Source of the DNA: Pseudomonas sp. MWU13-2105
GTDB taxonomy: Bacteria; Pseudomonadota; Gammaproteobacteria; Pseudomonadales; Pseudomonadaceae
DNA: 64,000 nucleotides
Assembly: GCF_023242315.1 (NCBI RefSeq)
Contig: NZ_JALLIY010000001.1
Location: 515,401 to 579,400 of the forward strand
Direction: 5' to 3'
A program made the position numbers and the translations under genes. Below, in pieces: positions 19,056 to 26,100 of the stretch (its first letter is position 1; every line of letters begins with the position of its first letter). Under the pieces are notes generated by a model, which was not told where the DNA came from, ran no database searches, and saw only the letters and a list, made by a program, of their open reading frames with translations.

Positions 19056-19132
19056 GGCTACATAGCTCAGTTGGTTAGAGCATAGCATTCATAATGCTGG
19101 GGTCCGGGGTTCAAGTCCCTGTGTAGCCACCA
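19056..19132 (+). tRNA. tRNA-Met(CAT), elongator
   Basis: This 77-base cloverleaf has acceptor arms GGCTACA/TGTAGCC, discriminator A and an encoded CCA. The anticodon stem TAGCA/TGCTG holds the loop TTCATAA with anticodon CAT. The body resembles elongator tRNA-Met rather than initiator (the acceptor is fully paired at position 1) or tRNA-Ile2 (different acceptor). Confidence 0.95.
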
Positions 19133-19138
19133 AGTACT

Positions 19139-19173
19139 AAAAACGGCTTACCGAAAGGTAGGCCGTTTTTTTA
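19139..19173 (+). terminator. Rho-independent terminator of tRNA-Met
   Basis: ACGGC and TACC arms pair with GGTA and GCCGT around a GAAA tetraloop, followed by a run of seven T. It lies seven bases after the tRNA CCA end. Confidence 0.9.
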
Positions 19174-19243
19174 TGCCCGGAGAAAAGTGGACAAGGAAGG
19201 CAGCAACGACAGACCCGAAACCGGGCCTCGCGGAGCTCAGCAT

Positions 19244-19468
19244 TTACGGGTGGATGAATTTTGCCGTCGTGAAGGCGAGCCCCGCGAGAACGACCGAAAT
19301 TTGCACGAAGCGCCACGTCGAGTCACTGACGAGTTTTTGAACGTCAGTAGAGATTGAGCCGCGCAGAGCCTCCACATCGAACCTGGTTGCCATGTTCTTT
19401 TCAACGCTGTCGAGTTTTGTCTCGACGCGAACAAGCCGCTCCCGGATCTCAGGGATTACCTTCTCCAT
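19244..19468 (-). CDS. Small coiled-coil/membrane protein, phage-like
   Basis: From the ATG at 19468 this is 74 residues: a heptad-rich segment EKVIPEIRERLVRVETKLDS and a C-terminal hydrophobic helix FVQISVVLAGLAFTTAKFI. This layout (short coiled coil plus C-terminal anchor) is common in phage lysis-region and hemolysin XhlA-like proteins, but identity is not established. GGAAGG lies 10 bases before the start; the frame stays open upstream to 19558 and could give a longer product. It sits just downstream of a tRNA gene, in non-core-looking DNA. Confidence 0.55.
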   Translation of the reverse strand: MEKVIPEIRERLVRVETKLDSVEKNMATRFDVEALRGSISTDVQKLVSDSTWRFVQISVVLAGLAFTTAKFIHP

Positions 19469-19742
19469 GACAGACAAGCCTTCCACAACTTTCTTGACGC
19501 TGGTGCAACCCATGTAGCCGCAGTTGGGGCTGTCCTCCAACCGTCGTCCCCCAGACAATCGCTTGATCTTTATTTGACCACTTCACCGCAATGACCGGAC
19601 GGATGCGCCCCATCATCAAATACACACTTTATCTCCGGTGCTTTCGCTCGAGCAGCAAGACACCTCTCTTTCCCTCGCCTGAAATTTCCTAGAAACTTCC
19701 GCCCTGTTGCGCCTGTCGATTTCGCTGGCTAGCCTTGAGTCG

Positions 19743-19762
19743 TCACTGACAAATTTCAGTGA
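19743..19762 (+). repeat. Perfect 7-bp inverted repeat
   Basis: TCACTGA (19743-19749) and TCAGTGA (19756-19762) are separated by CAAATT. It lies just upstream of the multi-stem segment and may be an operator or the first stem of the same transcript. Confidence 0.6.
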
Positions 19763-19765
19763 TCG

Positions 19766-19900
19766 GGTTTAGCAGCCCGGAGTCGATTGGCGCACAGCGC
19801 CCCCTTTAGTCAGGCGCTTTTTATTGCCTGCCTTTTATGGTGGCTGTGCGCAGGGCACCTTCGGGTGCGCCGGGTTCTCCAATCGACCGGTCTGCTAACC
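19766..19900 (+). ncRNA. Multi-stem structured RNA-like segment
   Basis: Nested complementary arms are visible by eye: GGTTTAGCAG (19766-19775) with CTGCTAACC (19892-19900); TCGATTGG (19783-19790) with CCAATCGA (19879-19886); CGCACAGC (19791-19798) with GCTGTGCG (19843-19850); CAGGC (19811-19815) with GCCTG (19826-19830); and GCACC-TTCG-GGTGC (19855-19868), a UUCG tetraloop. The second and third arms are contiguous, so the fold is a closing stem leading to a three-way junction. From memory, segments with the same UUCG hairpin and flanking words occur in P4-like satellite and prophage DNA of enterics and Pseudomonas. Whether it is a folded RNA or a leader region is unknown. Confidence 0.6.
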
Positions 19901-19976
19901 TGCGTACAGTTGCCCCCCCAAATCGTTTAGCAGCGACGGTGTCGGCTCCAACCAAAAGCCCTCGCTATCCGTAATG

Positions 19977-20017
19977 AAAAGCCCCAGGCACGCACAATGC
20001 CCAGGGGCTTTTTTTCA
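19977..20017 (+). terminator. Rho-independent terminator
   Basis: GCCCC and GGCA arms pair with TGCC and GGGGC around CGCACAA, flanked by A- and T-runs (seven T). It would end any transcript of the structured segment and insulate the LysR gene. Confidence 0.85.
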
Positions 20018-20106
20018 AAAAAGGCTGTCGCGAAAGCCGCCTTCGGCACACATGTCGCTTGTCATGGTAACTTCACTACCTTCGAGACAGGACCTCAGGC
20101 GCAACC

Positions 20107-20952
20107 ATGAAAATGCCCGACATCGATGCCATCCAGGCGTTTGTCCTGGTCGCGGAACTCAAGAGTTTCACCCGCGCTGCAGATGTCATAGGCGGCACCC
20201 AGGCGGCTATCAGCCTGAAGATAAAGCGCCTGGAAGAAACCCTCGGTCGCAAGCTGCTGGAACGCACGCCGCGACGGGTAACGTTATCGGCTCACGGGCA
20301 GACTTTCCTGGCCAGCGCACGGCACTTGCTGGATAACTACCAGCAAGCGATGAACTGCTTCGGCAGGCAGAAACGCACCCTGCGGGTCGGCGTCAGCCAT
20401 CACATCGTCGGAGCCGATCTCACCCTGTGGCTGCGACGCATGGCGAACACCGACCCGGAGGTTATCGTCGCCTTCAGCCTCGGCACATCCCGGGACATGC
20501 TGGAGAACTACGAACAGGGCAAGCTGGATGTGGCCTTGATCCTGAGGCACGACAACCGACGCCAGGACGGTGAGGTGATTGGTGCAGCGCGATTCAGCTG
20601 GATGGCGGCGCAAGACTTCGAGCTGCCGCCCGGAGCAACTTTACCCCTGGCGATACAACCGGAGCCCTGCGGCATGCGCAGCATGGTGATGGCGGCGCTG
20701 CAAACACAGAACCGTCCTTGGGAAGAAGTCTTTGTCGGCAGCGGGATTCTGGCCATCGGCGCAGCGGTGGCCGCCGGCATTGGAATAGGCGCGATGGTCG
20801 GGCGCATGGCGCCAAACGGCTGTGTCGACGTGGCACAGCGGATCGACCTGCCCCCCCTGCCCTCGCGTGAAATCGTACTCTATACCGCGCAACGCGACGC
20901 CCAAGCGCAGGCGTTGATCAGTACGTTGAGCGCAGACATCTCCAACGGTTGA
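20107..20952 (+). CDS. LysR-family transcriptional regulator
   Basis: This 281-residue LTTR has an N-terminal helix-turn-helix (AFVLVAELKSFTRAADVIGGTQAAISLKIKRLEETLGRKLLER, residues about 10-52). A periplasmic-binding-fold effector domain follows (LRVGVSHHIVGADLTLWL, GKLDVALILRHD). It is slightly short for the family. No divergent target gene is adjacent: the next gene is convergent and tiny. The effector is unknown. Start chosen at the ATG with AGGCG upstream. Confidence 0.87.
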   Translation: MKMPDIDAIQAFVLVAELKSFTRAADVIGGTQAAISLKIKRLEETLGRKLLERTPRRVTLSAHGQTFLASARHLLDNYQQAMNCFGRQKRTLRVGVSHHIVGADLTLWLRRMANTDPEVIVAFSLGTSRDMLENYEQGKLDVALILRHDNRRQDGEVIGAARFSWMAAQDFELPPGATLPLAIQPEPCGMRSMVMAALQTQNRPWEEVFVGSGILAIGAAVAAGIGIGAMVGRMAPNGCVDVAQRIDLPPLPSREIVLYTAQRDAQAQALISTLSADISNG

Positions 20953-20953
20953 G

Positions 20954-21079
20954 CTAGAAGAACAAGCGTCCGGTCCAGGCCATCATCACCGTCAGGCTCA
21001 GCAACCCCAGGCTGACGAGGACGAATGCCGCGAGGTGTACAAGTACGATCATCAGCGAGCGCATTCGATACTGTTCCAT
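20954..21079 (-). CDS. Small membrane protein, 41 residues
   Basis: The ATG at 21079 is preceded by AAGGAAG at ideal spacing. It encodes MEQYRMRSLMIVLVHLAAFV followed by a continued hydrophobic stretch and the basic/aromatic tail TGRLFF. There is a single membrane helix with a positively charged N-terminus. It ends two bases from the LysR stop, convergently. Short length keeps this tentative, but the ribosome-binding site and the clean hydropathy argue for a real gene. No function is recognised. Confidence 0.6.
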   Translation of the reverse strand: MEQYRMRSLMIVLVHLAAFVLVSLGLLSLTVMMAWTGRLFF

Positions 21080-21421
21080 ATTGGCTTCCTTGGTGGGTTC
21101 CAGAAGCACCAGTATGGAGAGGGGAATAGTCCGCGAAACAGGGGTCGCGGGCTATTTCAGTGATAAGCATTGCGCTTGATACAAGCGCACCAAGGTGGCC
21201 CTGTCAGGCGCACGGCTTTCTATTGGCGTTGAGTATCAACTCGACGGGATTCGGGTCCCGCGCTGCCAGCGACACAAAAAGCCCCAGACATTCGCATGCG
21301 CTGGGGCTTTTTATTTCTCGACATATAGGAAAGATCATATGGAAATAACTAAATGCTTTAAACGGTCCGCGCGTTAGAGCAGGACCTATATCATTAAAAC
21401 GTAGCGACTACCCATCGGAGC
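21080..21421. other. Intergenic region with one terminator
   Basis: This stretch contains the promoter side of the small membrane gene and the terminator at 21276-21313. A tRNA T-arm-like hairpin (CGGGA-TTCGGG-TCCCG) near 21245-21260 has no matching tRNA body. I see no gene here. Confidence 0.6.
21276..21313. terminator. Rho-independent terminator, symmetrical
   Basis: AGCCCCAG (21280-21287) pairs with CTGGGGCT (21301-21308), flanked by A5 on the left and T5 on the right, so it can work in both directions. It would end leftward or rightward transcripts in this gap. It is a near relative of the terminator at 19977-20017. Confidence 0.8.
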
Positions 21422-21754
21422 CTAACGCGGCGGTGCCGGTTGTGGCTGGTAGTAGTAGCCCGGTGGCGGCGGCGGCGCCTGGTAGTAGACCGGCGGCGGT
21501 TGCTGGATGTACACCGGCTGCGGCTGAACGTAAACCGGCTGCTGAACGTAAACCGGAGGCTGGGAATTGGCGACGATCGAACCCACTACGGCACCGCCGA
21601 CAACGGCACCCAACAGGGCCGGACCACCCCAGCCCCAACCACCACCGTAGCCGTGACCGTAACCCCAACCGCCACGGGCCTCGGCCTGCCCCGCAACGGC
21701 GAGCACACCAATGAGCAAGACAGCCACTTTCACTTTCGAGAGTCGACTATTCAT
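21422..21754 (-). CDS. Secreted Gly/Pro/Tyr-rich low-complexity protein
   Basis: This is 110 residues: a signal peptide (MNSRLSKVKVAVLLIGVLAVAGQAEA), a Gly/Trp/Tyr-rich segment (RGGWGYGHGYGGGWGWGG), a hydrophobic glycine-zipper-like stretch (ALLGAVVGGAVVGSIV) and a tail of repeated VYVQQP/VYYQAPPP units. The glycine-zipper segment resembles outer-membrane or YMGG-type small proteins. AGAGGAC precedes the ATG. It is monocistronic. Function unknown; a cell-envelope or stress role is only a guess. Confidence 0.75.
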   Translation of the reverse strand: MNSRLSKVKVAVLLIGVLAVAGQAEARGGWGYGHGYGGGWGWGGPALLGAVVGGAVVGSIVANSQPPVYVQQPVYVQPQPVYIQQPPPVYYQAPPPPPGYYYQPQPAPPR

Positions 21755-22052
21755 GACAAGTCCTCTTTTCGCACCGAACCGGCTGACTTAATAATATCTC
21801 CGGGAATACTTATCAGACAGTTTTTCCTGGAAGATTCGCGCGGCGCCAAAGTAAATACTTTGTAAAGCTTGTACCCGGTTTGTTACATGAAACTGGCAGC
21901 CAATTAAATAGCTACGCCCGGACGCTTTACGAACACCTAAAATACCCCTACGAATGATTGGCATCCAGTCTTTCAAAGATTAACTTTGGAGAAGTGCCTG
22001 TATATATAAGACCGCGTCCAGGCGGCTATTCCCTTACCTTGCCGCCGGCTAC
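21755..22052. other. AT-rich intergenic region
   Basis: This 298-base stretch is noticeably more AT-rich than its surroundings and holds the promoter of the leftward Gly/Tyr-rich gene. No ORF, tRNA or strong hairpin is visible. Confidence 0.5.
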
Positions 22053-22844
22053 CTAAACTACCGCGGGATACTCGTCCTGCTGGTCCGGCCAAGGGGTCAA
22101 CACCTCGAAACCCTCGTCAGTGACGGCGACCATATGCTCCCACTGGGCCGAGAGCGAGTGATCCTTGGTGACGACCGTCCAGCCATCGGCCAGGGTTTTC
22201 ACATGGCGTTTGCCGGCGTTCAACATCGGCTCGATGGTGAAGATCATGCCGGTTTTCAGGGTCAGGCCCTGGCCCGGGTAGCCGTAATGCAAAACCTGCG
22301 GCTCATCGTGGTAGATCTTGCCGATACCATGACCGCAGTACTCACGCACCACGCTGAAGCCGTCCCGCTCGGCAACGCTCTGGATCGCGTGACCGATATC
22401 GCCCAGCGTCGCACCGGGGCGAACCATGCGAATACCGGCACACATGGCCTCATAGGTGGTCTTGACCAGGCGCCGAGCCTGCGCGCCGGGCTCACCGACA
22501 AAGTACATGCGGCTGGTGTCGCCGTACCAGCCATCCTTGACCACGGCGATGTCGATATTGACGATGTCGCCATCCTTCAGCGCCTTGCTCGTCGGGATGC
22601 CGTGGCAGACTACCTCGTTGACGGAGGTACACACGGTTTTCGGAAAGCCGTGATAACCGACATTGCCGGGAATGGCCTTCTGCACGTTGACGATGTAGTC
22701 ATGACAAAGCTGGTCAAGCTGGTCGGTGGTAACCCCGGCCTTGACGTGGGGAGCGATCATCGCCAGCACTTCGGCGGCCAGCTTGCCCGCCGCGCCGGAC
22801 AGGGCTATTTGCGCCGGTGTATTGATTTTGACGTTTGTCTTCAT
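22053..22844 (-). CDS. map: Type I methionine aminopeptidase
   Basis: This is a metallo-aminopeptidase of 263 residues that removes N-terminal methionine. Substrate His81 and metal ligands Asp98, Asp109, His172, Glu205 and Glu236 are all present, matching the E. coli positions with a one-residue shift. Since the essential map gene of Pseudomonas normally sits near rpsB/tsf, this copy in another context is likely an additional paralogue. Its ATG (22842-22844) overlaps the TGA of the upstream ParD-like gene, indicating translational coupling. AGGAG lies upstream as well. Confidence 0.93.
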   Translation of the reverse strand: MKTNVKINTPAQIALSGAAGKLAAEVLAMIAPHVKAGVTTDQLDQLCHDYIVNVQKAIPGNVGYHGFPKTVCTSVNEVVCHGIPTSKALKDGDIVNIDIAVVKDGWYGDTSRMYFVGEPGAQARRLVKTTYEAMCAGIRMVRPGATLGDIGHAIQSVAERDGFSVVREYCGHGIGKIYHDEPQVLHYGYPGQGLTLKTGMIFTIEPMLNAGKRHVKTLADGWTVVTKDHSLSAQWEHMVAVTDEGFEVLTPWPDQQDEYPAVV

Positions 22845-23107
22845 TGCTGGGCTCCTGGCGCGGCATGAGCCCGAGCACCTTGCGAAAGATCCGCCAGCGC
22901 GCACAACTGTTTCACATCAAGGCCGCCCTCCAGTTCAGCACGGACCAGCAAACGGCTGATGTCACGGTGATCCAGGTTGGGATGCAACTCCGCCAGCATC
23001 CCGATACGCATCCAGTGCTCGGCCTGGGCATTGATCGAACGACTCAACGCATCGCTGGCGACGCGCAGGTTCTCGTGCATGCTCTCTGAAATCTTGACGA
23101 TACCCAT
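22841..23107 (-). CDS. ParD-like antitoxin-family protein (PF11903 type)
   Basis: This 88-residue protein has SINAQAEHWMRIGMLAE, the hallmark of the ParD_like family, following a short strand MGIVKISESMHENLR that could form a ribbon-helix-helix. No ParE- or PIN-type toxin is next to it; the coupled downstream gene is methionine aminopeptidase. The upstream region holds two direct repeats of GTATAT 11 bp apart, suitable for a ribbon-helix-helix dimer pair, suggesting autoregulation. The C-terminal tail (GARAHAAPGAQQ) is poorly conserved and may be extra. Confidence 0.78.
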   Translation of the reverse strand: MGIVKISESMHENLRVASDALSRSINAQAEHWMRIGMLAELHPNLDHRDISRLLVRAELEGGLDVKQLCALADLSQGARAHAAPGAQQ

Positions 23108-23127
23108 GGACCCACTCGATATAAAAT

Positions 23128-23144
23128 GTATATGAAACGTATAT
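23128..23144. promoter_or_regulatory. Direct-repeat operator candidate upstream of the ParD-like gene
   Basis: GTATAT at 23128-23133 and again at 23139-23144 are spaced 11 bp start to start, one helical turn. They lie in an AT-rich stretch that also supplies -10-like TATA sequences for the leftward operon, so a bound protein would block transcription. Confidence 0.55.
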
Positions 23145-23247
23145 TAACTGATCATGGCGGGGGATCGCAATCTCAAGGCGCATGACGGTTGAAAGCCCCC
23201 TCCCGGATATGGAACTCTGTCGGGCATTGCCTTTTGAGCTTGCCTGA

Positions 23248-23937
23248 ATGTCCCGTTCCCAACGTCTCCTGACCTTGATCCAGATTTTACGGCGTTACCG
23301 TTTTCCCGTTGCCGGAGCCGTGCTGGCCCAGGAACTGGGTATCACCCTGCGCACCCTCTACAGGGACATCGGGACCTTGAAGGAGCAAGGCGCCAATATC
23401 GAAGGGGCCGCCGGGCTCGGCTTTGTGTTGCGCCCCGGTTTCATGCTGCCGCCCCTGATGTTTTCAGAAGACGAGATAGAAGCCCTCGTCCTGGGTTCGC
23501 GCTGGGTCGCCGAGCGGGCCGATGAACGCCTGGGTCAAGCGGCACGTAATGCGCTGGACAAAATCTCCGCAGTCCTGCCATCGGACCTCCGGGACGAGTT
23601 GGACGCATCGGCGCTATTGATCGGGCCTAGAGCTTCGCCATTGCCGATCGACATCGTGCAGCCGCTGATCCGCCAGGCAATCAGGGCAGAACTGAAGGTG
23701 GAAATTGTCTATCTGGATTTGAAGGGAGAGCAGTCCTGTCGAACCCTCTGGCCATTCGCCCTGGGCTATTTTGATGACTCCCGTGTGCTGGTGGCCTGGT
23801 GCGAACTACGTGACGGATTTCGTCACTTTCGCAGTGACCGGATTACCGAGTTCAAGACAACCCCGGAACGATATCCACGCCGACGCCAGGCACTGCTGAA
23901 GGCTTGGCGCCTGCAGGAAGGGATCTGCCCTCAGTAG
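23248..23937 (+). CDS. WYL-domain transcriptional regulator (YafY type)
   Basis: This 229-residue regulator has an N-terminal HTH (SQRLLTLIQILRRYRFPVAGAVLAQELGITLRTLYRDIGTLKEQG) and a WYL effector domain. In the WYL segment the usual Trp-Tyr-Leu is altered: EIVYLDLKGEQSCRTLWPFALGYFDDSRVLVAWCELRDGFRHFRSDRI. The gene precedes a VOC-family gene by 106 bases in the same direction, a pairing often seen in Pseudomonas. It presumably regulates that neighbour. Confidence 0.86.
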   Translation: MSRSQRLLTLIQILRRYRFPVAGAVLAQELGITLRTLYRDIGTLKEQGANIEGAAGLGFVLRPGFMLPPLMFSEDEIEALVLGSRWVAERADERLGQAARNALDKISAVLPSDLRDELDASALLIGPRASPLPIDIVQPLIRQAIRAELKVEIVYLDLKGEQSCRTLWPFALGYFDDSRVLVAWCELRDGFRHFRSDRITEFKTTPERYPRRRQALLKAWRLQEGICPQ

Positions 23938-24043
23938 GCGATCACTGCTGACAAAAATGGGTAGTGGCATCCGTAGGATAAGAGGCGCTAGCAAGCACTG
24001 TGCTGATAGCGCCACTTCCATCCCCGGCCAGGAGCCCTCCCCC

Positions 24044-24415
24044 ATGATCAAGCCCAATTTTTTCATCCTGTATGTCGACAGCCCGGAATCCAGCGCCAGC
24101 TTCTATGCCGACCTGTTTGGTAACGCCCCGACAGAAGCTTCGGCCACGTTTGCGATGTTCGCCCTGGCCCCTGGGTTCATGCTGGGCCTTTGGTCGAAGC
24201 ACACGGTAGAGCCACGGGTTGCCGACATCGGGGTTGCCGGCGAAGTGGCGTTCAGCGTCACGGGAAAAACCCTGGTTGATTCGACCTATCGAGCCTGGGT
24301 GGCCAAGGGGCTGAGTATTCTCCAGGAGCCGGTGGAGATGGATTTTGGCTACACCTTTGTCGCGCTTGATCCGGACGGCCATCGGCTGCGTGTGTTTGCA
24401 TCGTCGGACGCCTGA
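24044..24415 (+). CDS. VOC-superfamily (glyoxalase/bleomycin-resistance-like) protein
   Basis: This 123-residue protein starts MIKPNFFILYVDSPESSASFYADLFG, the beta-alpha-beta fingerprint of a vicinal-oxygen-chelate module, and ends with FVALDPDGHRLRVFA. It resembles the small dimeric members annotated as phenazine antibiotic resistance or PhnB-like proteins. Start at the ATG with CCAGGAGC upstream. The catalytic or binding specificity cannot be read from the sequence. Confidence 0.82.
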   Translation: MIKPNFFILYVDSPESSASFYADLFGNAPTEASATFAMFALAPGFMLGLWSKHTVEPRVADIGVAGEVAFSVTGKTLVDSTYRAWVAKGLSILQEPVEMDFGYTFVALDPDGHRLRVFASSDA

Positions 24416-24417
24416 CT

Positions 24418-24680
24418 ATCAGATAGGCGATAAAGGACCACTACAACCAGATGGATCGCTTGTCATGTGGATGGCTCTGAACAGTCGGGCGGACATGTTG
24501 TCGAACGCGACGATATCCGAACTGAAATCACTCACTTTCGTCGGAAAATCCGGCATCACCATTGTTGTCCCCCAATCAATACTGACAAGCCCTGGAAAAC
24601 ATACGATCAAGGTCTTTACCTCGGATGGCAAGTTGCAACTACCGCCGATGGATCTTGATATCGTAGCCGCACCGTTATAA
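24418..24680 (+). pseudogene. Possible C-terminal fragment of a larger gene
   Basis: From about 24418 one frame reads YQIGDKGPLQPDGSLVMWMA and continues into a regular, protein-like C-terminus (ITIVVPQSILTSPGKHTIKV, LQLPPMDLDIVAAPL) to a TAA at 24678. No start with a ribosome-binding site exists: the ATG at 24465 has none, and upstream the frame runs through the VOC gene. It looks like a 5'-deleted remnant rather than an intact gene. The original protein is not recognised. Confidence 0.45.
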
Positions 24681-24683
24681 ATA

Positions 24684-25946
24684 CTACGAATGCCATAATC
24701 GCTGTCCTTGGAGGCCCTCTTCAAGCTGCAACAGCGCACTCAAGCTCTGGCGCCGCCTGATCAGCCGATGCTCGCGGCCATTCACCAGGACTTCCGCCGC
24801 CTGGGTACGGCTATTGTAGTTGGAGGACATGGAGGCGCCGTAAGCGCCAGCGGTATGGAACACCAGGTAATCACCTACCTCGGCAGCGGGTAACAGGCGG
24901 GACTCGACGATCCCGCCCGCGGATTGGGTAAAGACGTCGCCGGACTCGCACAGAGGCCCAGCCACAACCGTCGCCCGCATGGGCAATGGCTCGTCGCGCC
25001 GACTCAGCAACGATATCTCGTGATAACTGCCGTACAGCGATGGGCGCATCAGGTCATTGAAGCCGGCATCGACCAGGGTGAAATGGTTGCCCCCCATTGG
25101 TTTGGTGGCACGCACCTCCGATACCAGCACACCGGCCTCCGCCACCAGAAAGCGTCCCGGCTCGATTTCCAGGCGGATCGGATGGCCCAGATGGCGCTCA
25201 ATCTGCTTCCTGGCGTGGTCCCACTGGGCAAAATAATGATCGACGTCGACCGGCTGCTCGCCCGCCTGGTAGGGCACCGATAAACCGCCACCCGCTGAAA
25301 TGGCCTCGATATCCTGGTCCAGGCCCACGACCAACTCCGCCATGCTGCCGCACACTCGCTGCAGATGCTGGTAATCCACCCCGGAACCAATATGCATGTG
25401 CAAGCCCACCAGGTGCAGGCCGTAATCCCGAACCAGTACCAGGGCTTCTTCCAGCTGGGTGTGCCAGATCCCGTGCTTGCTGTTTTCACCGCCGGTATTG
25501 GTCTTGCGGCTGTGTCCGTGGCCAAAGCCCGGATTGACCCGTAACCATACCCGGTGACCGGGGGAAAGCGCTCCCAGCTGGTGCAGCATGTCGATGGAAC
25601 CGACATTGACCTCGACCTGTGCCGCCACTACGCGTTGCAAGGTGGCTCGATCAAACACGTCAGCCGTGAACACGACACCGGCCACGCCATGCACGAGGCC
25701 CGTGCTGAATCCGGCCCGCAGCGCACGCTCGATCTCGCCGAGAGAAACAGCATCCACCTTCGCCCCGGCTTCGCGCATCAAACGCAGGATATGGAGGTTG
25801 GAGCAGGCTTTCTGGGCAAAGCGCACGGTGTCGAATGCCGCCAGTTGCCGGATACGCTCTTGAATCAACGGACCGTCATACACCCACAAAGGGGTGCCAT
25901 GGCACTCGGCCAGTTGCAGTAGCAGGTTGTCAGCGAGGGTTTTCAT
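24684..25946 (-). CDS. lysA: Diaminopimelate decarboxylase LysA
   Basis: This PLP enzyme of 420 residues catalyses the last step of lysine synthesis. PLP-lysine Lys46 lies in RFAQKACSN, the phosphate-binding HIGSG at 185-189, the glycine-rich SAGGGLSVPY at 217-226, and the C-terminal cysteine Cys333 in GPLCESGDVF. The sequence is of the E. coli LysA group (no fused regulator), divergent from a LysR-type activator as in E. coli. The ATG at 25946 has a weak upstream ribosome-binding site. Confidence 0.94.
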   Translation of the reverse strand: MKTLADNLLLQLAECHGTPLWVYDGPLIQERIRQLAAFDTVRFAQKACSNLHILRLMREAGAKVDAVSLGEIERALRAGFSTGLVHGVAGVVFTADVFDRATLQRVVAAQVEVNVGSIDMLHQLGALSPGHRVWLRVNPGFGHGHSRKTNTGGENSKHGIWHTQLEEALVLVRDYGLHLVGLHMHIGSGVDYQHLQRVCGSMAELVVGLDQDIEAISAGGGLSVPYQAGEQPVDVDHYFAQWDHARKQIERHLGHPIRLEIEPGRFLVAEAGVLVSEVRATKPMGGNHFTLVDAGFNDLMRPSLYGSYHEISLLSRRDEPLPMRATVVAGPLCESGDVFTQSAGGIVESRLLPAAEVGDYLVFHTAGAYGASMSSNYNSRTQAAEVLVNGREHRLIRRRQSLSALLQLEEGLQGQRLWHS

Positions 25947-26100
25947 ATCAGCAGGCCTCAGGCAAGCAATGCGCGCGCAGCAAAGGGACTATCGCGCCGT
26001 CGGCGGCATGATGGAGAAAGAACAACCCGTCATAAAATACCAATACTCAGCAAATCCATTCATTTACGATATGGACTTCCACAAGCATGAGATCAGCTCC

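Larger units (their letters stand above)
19469..20106. other. Gene-poor, element-like DNA beside tRNA-Met
   Basis: This roughly 640-base stretch has no convincing ORF. It contains a perfect TCACTGA/TCAGTGA hairpin at 19743-19762, the multi-stem segment at 19766-19900 and a Rho-independent terminator at 19977-20017. The run before the hairpin, around 19690-19740, and the folded segment look familiar to me as repeated sequence in Pseudomonas genomes, but this is memory only. The block ends at the LysR gene. It is best read as the remnant of an integrated element. Confidence 0.55.

Noticed and set aside
19056..20106. An attR copy of the tRNA-Met 3' end
   Set aside because: No second copy of the tRNA tail was found in the following kilobase, so no attachment site is claimed.
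21236..21275. A tRNA fragment with a T-arm-like hairpin (CGGGA-TTCGGG-TCCCG)
   Set aside because: The loop is six bases, no anticodon or acceptor arms fit, and it is followed directly by a terminator.
22841..23107. A classic ParD-ParE toxin-antitoxin module
   Set aside because: The neighbouring gene is methionine aminopeptidase, with no ParE, RelE or PIN-like gene next to it.
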